Below are positions 60,551 through 64,000 of a DNA stretch of 64,000 bases, one piece after another. Source of the DNA: Acidobacteriota bacterium. Lineage in GTDB: Bacteria; Acidobacteriota; Thermoanaerobaculia; Multivoradales; SZUA-115. The DNA lies in contig JAJRVQ010000134.1 in the NCBI GenBank assembly GCA_024277255.1, forward strand, positions 186,001-250,000. Reading direction: 5' to 3'. Every line of letters begins with the position of its first letter. Positions within the stretch are counted from its first letter, which is position 1. A program made the position numbers and the translations under genes. The notes below the pieces were generated by a model. The model was given only the letters and a program-made list of their open reading frames with translations, was not told the DNA's origin and ran no database searches.

Positions 60551-63547
60551 CTAAGTACGAGCGCTGGAGAAGCCGGCCCAATCGGGGTCTCCCAGCTCCT
60601 CTCCGACCATGATCTCGAACCTCGAGCGTAGGATTGACAGCGCTTCGCAAGCAGCCTCCCGGCGCTGTTTGGAGGCGCCGTGCTGGCTTCTGGCCGGCGG
60701 CTCCGTCATCGCCTCCAGCCAGCACAAGTGCTCGAAGAGGGCGCGTGCCTGGCGCAGGGTTCCAGCCCGAATCCAGCCGGTGGAGAGCAGCGCTGCGATG
60801 TTGTCGAGCTGGTCCGCCAGCCTGCCGAGGCCCAAGCTCTCCAGCCACTCGATCTCCGCCAGCCGGACCAGATTCCAGAAGGACGGATCCTGACCGCGTT
60901 TCTCCTTCAACACCGCGCGGGCCTTGACCATATCCTGGTCAAAGTCCTCATCCAGCATGGCGTCGCCTCGCAGGTCGCAAACCACCCGGCAGCTCAGGTA
61001 GTTCAAGTATGGATAGAGGTCGGTCGTCTGCCGTCGCTCCTGGTGTAGATGGTGGGCCTGGGCATAGAGCTTCGCTGTTACCAGCAGCCGATCGCCGCGC
61101 CGATCCAACGGCTCGAGCAGTGCCAGCCGCTTGTGCATCGACGCCACCAGAGCAAAGCGCTCTTCGGTCATCAGTCGGTCATCCTCATGCCACCGGCCGT
61201 CGGTGCGCGGTAGATCCCAGACCAACCGCAGGCAGTCCTCGATCTCCAGCGAGGCTTCCCGGGCACCAAAACTCTTGTCCAGAGGATCCCGCCAGCGGCG
61301 CAAGGCAAGATCGGCGAGCAGCGTGCAGCGGTGTTCGAGAGAGCGAATCGGGATCGTCGACTTGTCGACTTCCAGGGCGGAGGAATAGAAGCCGATCGCC
61401 TCTTCGATTCTGTCCAGCTCACGGTAGGCCTCGGCGAAGGCCACTTGCACCGACGAACGCCCCAGCCATTGATCGCTGACGATGGAACGCAGCTGGCCTA
61501 GCCTTTCCAGCAGGTCGCGGATCCTCTTCTCCGAGGTCGTCGCCGCCATACTGACCAGGTTGTTGAGTTCGGCGATCACCTCGTTTTTCTCCACGAAGGA
61601 TTCCGGCATCGCGGGCAGCTGGCCGACGAATTGCGGCAGCTTGAGTTGGAAATGAGGATCTCCATAGGCCTGGTAGGCCCCCCAGGTGTTGTTGCCCGGG
61701 TACTTTTCGAAGATCTCCCGTCTGGCGCGCAGCACCGCCTCGCCGAACCGCTTGCCGTCGAGCATCAGCTCGTAGAAAAGAGAGGCAAAATGGCGTGCCG
61801 CATCGTCATCCACCTTCCACGCGGCCGCGATCACCGACCGGACGCCGATCTGGATCAGCTGCAAGGCGAAACTGGAGGCGCGCTGGCGAGCCATCTCCAC
61901 TTGACCGGAGTCCAGCTGCCCCTCGATCCTCCCCAGATGGCAACAGTTGACGAAGACGAACTCCGGTACGACGTCGAGCTGTTCCAGCTCGATAGCGGTG
62001 AGATAGGAATCATCGCTGAGCACCATGCCGGGGCCCTGGATCGACGAACCAAGGCTGCCCTGCGCGGTCGATGGCGCGCCGTTGATCTGCTTGAAAGTTG
62101 GCGCGGGGAGTGTTCCGTGGCCGGCCAGGTGCACCACGCGATAGGGCTGAGCCATCAGGTCTTGCATGACCTCCGTCGCCGAGGCTCCCAGCGAGCTGGT
62201 CACCTCGAAGCTCCTGTCGCGCAGCAGCTGGCAAATATGTTCAGCTTCATTGCGCGCCCCTGCCAGCTGGCGACCGCCGTTGTCGGGATCCCCCACAATC
62301 AGCGCCATGTTGCCGTTGGCGCTGACCACCGGGTGGCGGATCTCGGAATCGATCAGCTGCCGCACCAGGCCGGTGCGCACCGCCACCGGGCGCAGCGCCT
62401 CGATGTCCGAGACGCATCCTTGGGGGTCTTGCGCATCTTCCTGCGCGCCGTGGGGGCCGGTTGAGAACCGCGGCCGCTCGTCGCGCAGCAGCTCCCACGG
62501 CAAGCAGGCCGCTCGCTCGTCCAACAACAAGAGGATGTTCGACCGTTTCGGCCCGAATTTCTTGAAGCCGTTGGGCACCAGAAGCTCATAGAGCGTCGCC
62601 GCCAGCGAGGCTTGCCGCTGGTGGGCGGGCAGCGGGTATCCGCCAGTGCCGAGCAGTTCATCCTTGAGTTCCTGGATCAACCTCGATTGCGTGGCGACCG
62701 GCTGTTGCTGGGCTCCGGCACGATTCGACAGGTCGGAGAACTGCATCTCTCCACCTTCTCCGGTGCGCACCTGAAGTTGTCGCCACCAGCTCTGCTCGCG
62801 AGTTCTCAGAACCCTCCACAAGCCGCCGGACAGACTCCGGATCTCACCTGCGAAGTGAAAGTTCTGAGCCCGGGTCCTATCCGAGGAGAGGTCCATCAGG
62901 ACCTGGGCCGCCTCGACCGCGCGGTCGAGATAGAGTTCGACAATCTGGAGTCTGGCGATCCTCACCGCGCGATCGCGAGCGACTCGACCGAAGTCTCGGT
63001 TGGCGATCGCGGTCGCTTCCAGAATCGCCAGCAGACTCTCTTCGATCGAAACACCCTGATCGCCGGATCCGATCAAGGGAACCGCCAGGGTCGCTTCAAC
63101 AGCCTGGGCGGGCTGCGAGCAGTCTGTTTCCGTCAGGTGAATGCCGTACTGCACCACAGCCTGGCGAAAGCTCTTCACCAGCCTACCCGGCGTCAGACCG
63201 CCGACCGTACCCAACCCCAGGATGATCGCCCCGCCGATCTCCAGACCACCAGCATCCTTGCTGAGCACCAGTTCGACCGTCTCCACCGCTCCTGGGTAGC
63301 GCCCCAGTTTCCACCGCTGGCTCAAACGGCCATCGAGCAGCCTATCTAGCGTCGCCTCGCTGCCGACAATCGCATCGCCCTCGTAATGGCCCAAGGCGAC
63401 GGGAGCCTGCACGAAGGCCAGGTTGCCGTGGCAGATCTCAACTTCGGTCGGGCAGCTGGAACAAGCCTCGAGCGAAGCCAATTCCGCCGGCCCGATCTGG
63501 TCACCGTCCACCTCGCGCGTGGGGGTTCCTTCACTACCCTCCCTCAT
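60551..63547 (-). CDS. cytosolic CHAT-domain protease
   Basis: A 998-residue protein without a signal peptide. The N-terminal part has a recurring CHAT-associated domain (GNLAFVQAPVALGHYEGDAI, then GGAIILGLGTVGGLTPG). The CHAT domain spans about 410-680 with catalytic His477 (HLAGHGTL) and Cys536 (FVNCCHLG), followed by SVIAAAWKVDDDAARHFASL. The remainder is helical and may be TPR-like. It is convergent with the S8 protease. CHAT proteins in such accessory regions often act as executor proteases in conflict systems. Confidence 0.82.
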   Translation of the reverse strand: MREGSEGTPTREVDGDQIGPAELASLEACSSCPTEVEICHGNLAFVQAPVALGHYEGDAIVGSEATLDRLLDGRLSQRWKLGRYPGAVETVELVLSKDAGGLEIGGAIILGLGTVGGLTPGRLVKSFRQAVVQYGIHLTETDCSQPAQAVEATLAVPLIGSGDQGVSIEESLLAILEATAIANRDFGRVARDRAVRIARLQIVELYLDRAVEAAQVLMDLSSDRTRAQNFHFAGEIRSLSGGLWRVLRTREQSWWRQLQVRTGEGGEMQFSDLSNRAGAQQQPVATQSRLIQELKDELLGTGGYPLPAHQRQASLAATLYELLVPNGFKKFGPKRSNILLLLDERAACLPWELLRDERPRFSTGPHGAQEDAQDPQGCVSDIEALRPVAVRTGLVRQLIDSEIRHPVVSANGNMALIVGDPDNGGRQLAGARNEAEHICQLLRDRSFEVTSSLGASATEVMQDLMAQPYRVVHLAGHGTLPAPTFKQINGAPSTAQGSLGSSIQGPGMVLSDDSYLTAIELEQLDVVPEFVFVNCCHLGRIEGQLDSGQVEMARQRASSFALQLIQIGVRSVIAAAWKVDDDAARHFASLFYELMLDGKRFGEAVLRARREIFEKYPGNNTWGAYQAYGDPHFQLKLPQFVGQLPAMPESFVEKNEVIAELNNLVSMAATTSEKRIRDLLERLGQLRSIVSDQWLGRSSVQVAFAEAYRELDRIEEAIGFYSSALEVDKSTIPIRSLEHRCTLLADLALRRWRDPLDKSFGAREASLEIEDCLRLVWDLPRTDGRWHEDDRLMTEERFALVASMHKRLALLEPLDRRGDRLLVTAKLYAQAHHLHQERRQTTDLYPYLNYLSCRVVCDLRGDAMLDEDFDQDMVKARAVLKEKRGQDPSFWNLVRLAEIEWLESLGLGRLADQLDNIAALLSTGWIRAGTLRQARALFEHLCWLEAMTEPPARSQHGASKQRREAACEALSILRSRFEIMVGEELGDPDWAGFSSART

Positions 63548-63771
63548 GCCACCTCCATAAACAAATCAGTGCCCCCGGAACTACCTGGCACACCCGGAAA
63601 ATAATTGACTGTGAATTTAGATATTAGCCTAGCACGATCGTTCACCCTCATCGCCGGCCGGCCGGTTTCACCATGACCCGGCGTTGCCGGTAGACTCAAC
63701 CAGCGGATAGTGCAGCACGCAGCGCGACACCGCAGTGCCAGAACGCAGTGTTTACGGACGCCTATTCCTCA

Positions 63772-64000
63772 ATGCAGCTCCCGCTCATCCTCAATACTTT
63801 CAATGACCATGGCGTCAGATTCGTCGCCGTCGGCCATACCGCCCTCTTTCTCCACGGCAGTCTGGAGACGCTTCGCTCGGCTCAGTTGTGCTTCCACCAA
63901 GAATGGAACAACTGCGAGTGCATCGGGCAAGCCGTAGAGGAACTGGGCGGCACGCCGCTAGGGCAATCGTCCTATCCCGCTGCCCTCACCGGACAGCTGA
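63772..64000 (+). CDS. partial gene, possible nucleotidyltransferase-like protein
   Basis: The frame opens at an ATG and runs off the right edge, giving 76 residues (MQLPLILNTFNDHGVRFVAV, then GHTALFLHGSLETLRSAQLC). The pattern of a helix, FNDHGVRFVAVGHTALFLHG, and acidic/aromatic residues weakly resembles the start of nucleotidyltransferase-like (MNT/AbiEii-type) proteins, but the usual GG of that motif is absent. The 224-base gap before it holds nothing else I recognise. Confidence 0.4.
   Translation, partial: MQLPLILNTFNDHGVRFVAVGHTALFLHGSLETLRSAQLCFHQEWNNCECIGQAVEELGGTPLGQSSYPAALTGQL

Overview
The window is about 64 kb of high-GC bacterial chromosome with dense, tightly coupled genes (many ATGA, GTGA or TTGA stop/start overlaps). 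I see no rRNA, tRNA or CRISPR array and no integrated phage. The gene mix suggests a Gram-negative, probably an Acidobacteriota (Thermoanaerobaculia-like) genome: a homodimeric-E1 pyruvate dehydrogenase operon, a Wzx/Wzy-type exopolysaccharide locus with sulfation genes, TPR-CHAT lipoproteins beside an ECF sigma factor, and an IPTL-CTERM protein. That placement is inferred from gene content, not measured.

Layout. 1-4.7 kb (minus): a MacB-like ABC permease (cut by the window edge) and three tandem HlyD/MacA-type adaptor proteins, all translationally coupled. 5.0-10.5 kb (plus): aceE-aceF-lpdA. 10.7-13.1 kb (plus): two paralogous secreted proteins, probably beta-helices, with lower GC than their neighbours. 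13.1-32.8 kb (mostly minus): a polysaccharide locus with a sugar epimerase, two O-antigen ligase/polymerase-like proteins, a WbpM/FlaA1-type dehydratase, a WecA/WbpL-type initiating transferase, two GT4 glycosyltransferases, two sulfotransferases around a beta-propeller-like protein, a methyltransferase, a Wzx flippase, CysQ, a Sat-CysC PAPS synthase fusion and a Wzz-like chain-length protein. Together these should make and export a sulfated polysaccharide and recycle the PAP by-product. 33-34.5 kb: a YifB/ComM-like ATPase.

34.5-52 kb is an accessory, conflict-gene-rich stretch. It holds four toxin-antitoxin modules, a Fic protein with operator-like palindromes in its promoter, a two-gene ABC exporter, a GT39-like membrane protein with a hydrolase and a lipoprotein, a Na/Pi cotransporter with a UspA protein, and two large signalling NTPases. 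One NTPase is KAP-FGE/C-type lectin; the other is TIR-NACHT-FGE/C-type lectin. Their last ~100 coding bases and the downstream GC hairpin align without gaps, and 21 amino-acid-changing differences are confined to short blocks between identical codons. This is the signature of diversity-generating retroelement (DGR) variable regions. No reverse transcriptase or template repeat lies in the window, so they would be remote targets.

52-63.5 kb: an IPTL-CTERM protein, an ECF sigma factor, a membrane anti-sigma-like protein and a TPR-CHAT caspase-like lipoprotein in one run, then a subtilisin-like protease facing a cytosolic CHAT protein. This could be a protease-gated sigma system next to a second protease module. 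The window ends inside a gene that weakly resembles a nucleotidyltransferase-like fold.
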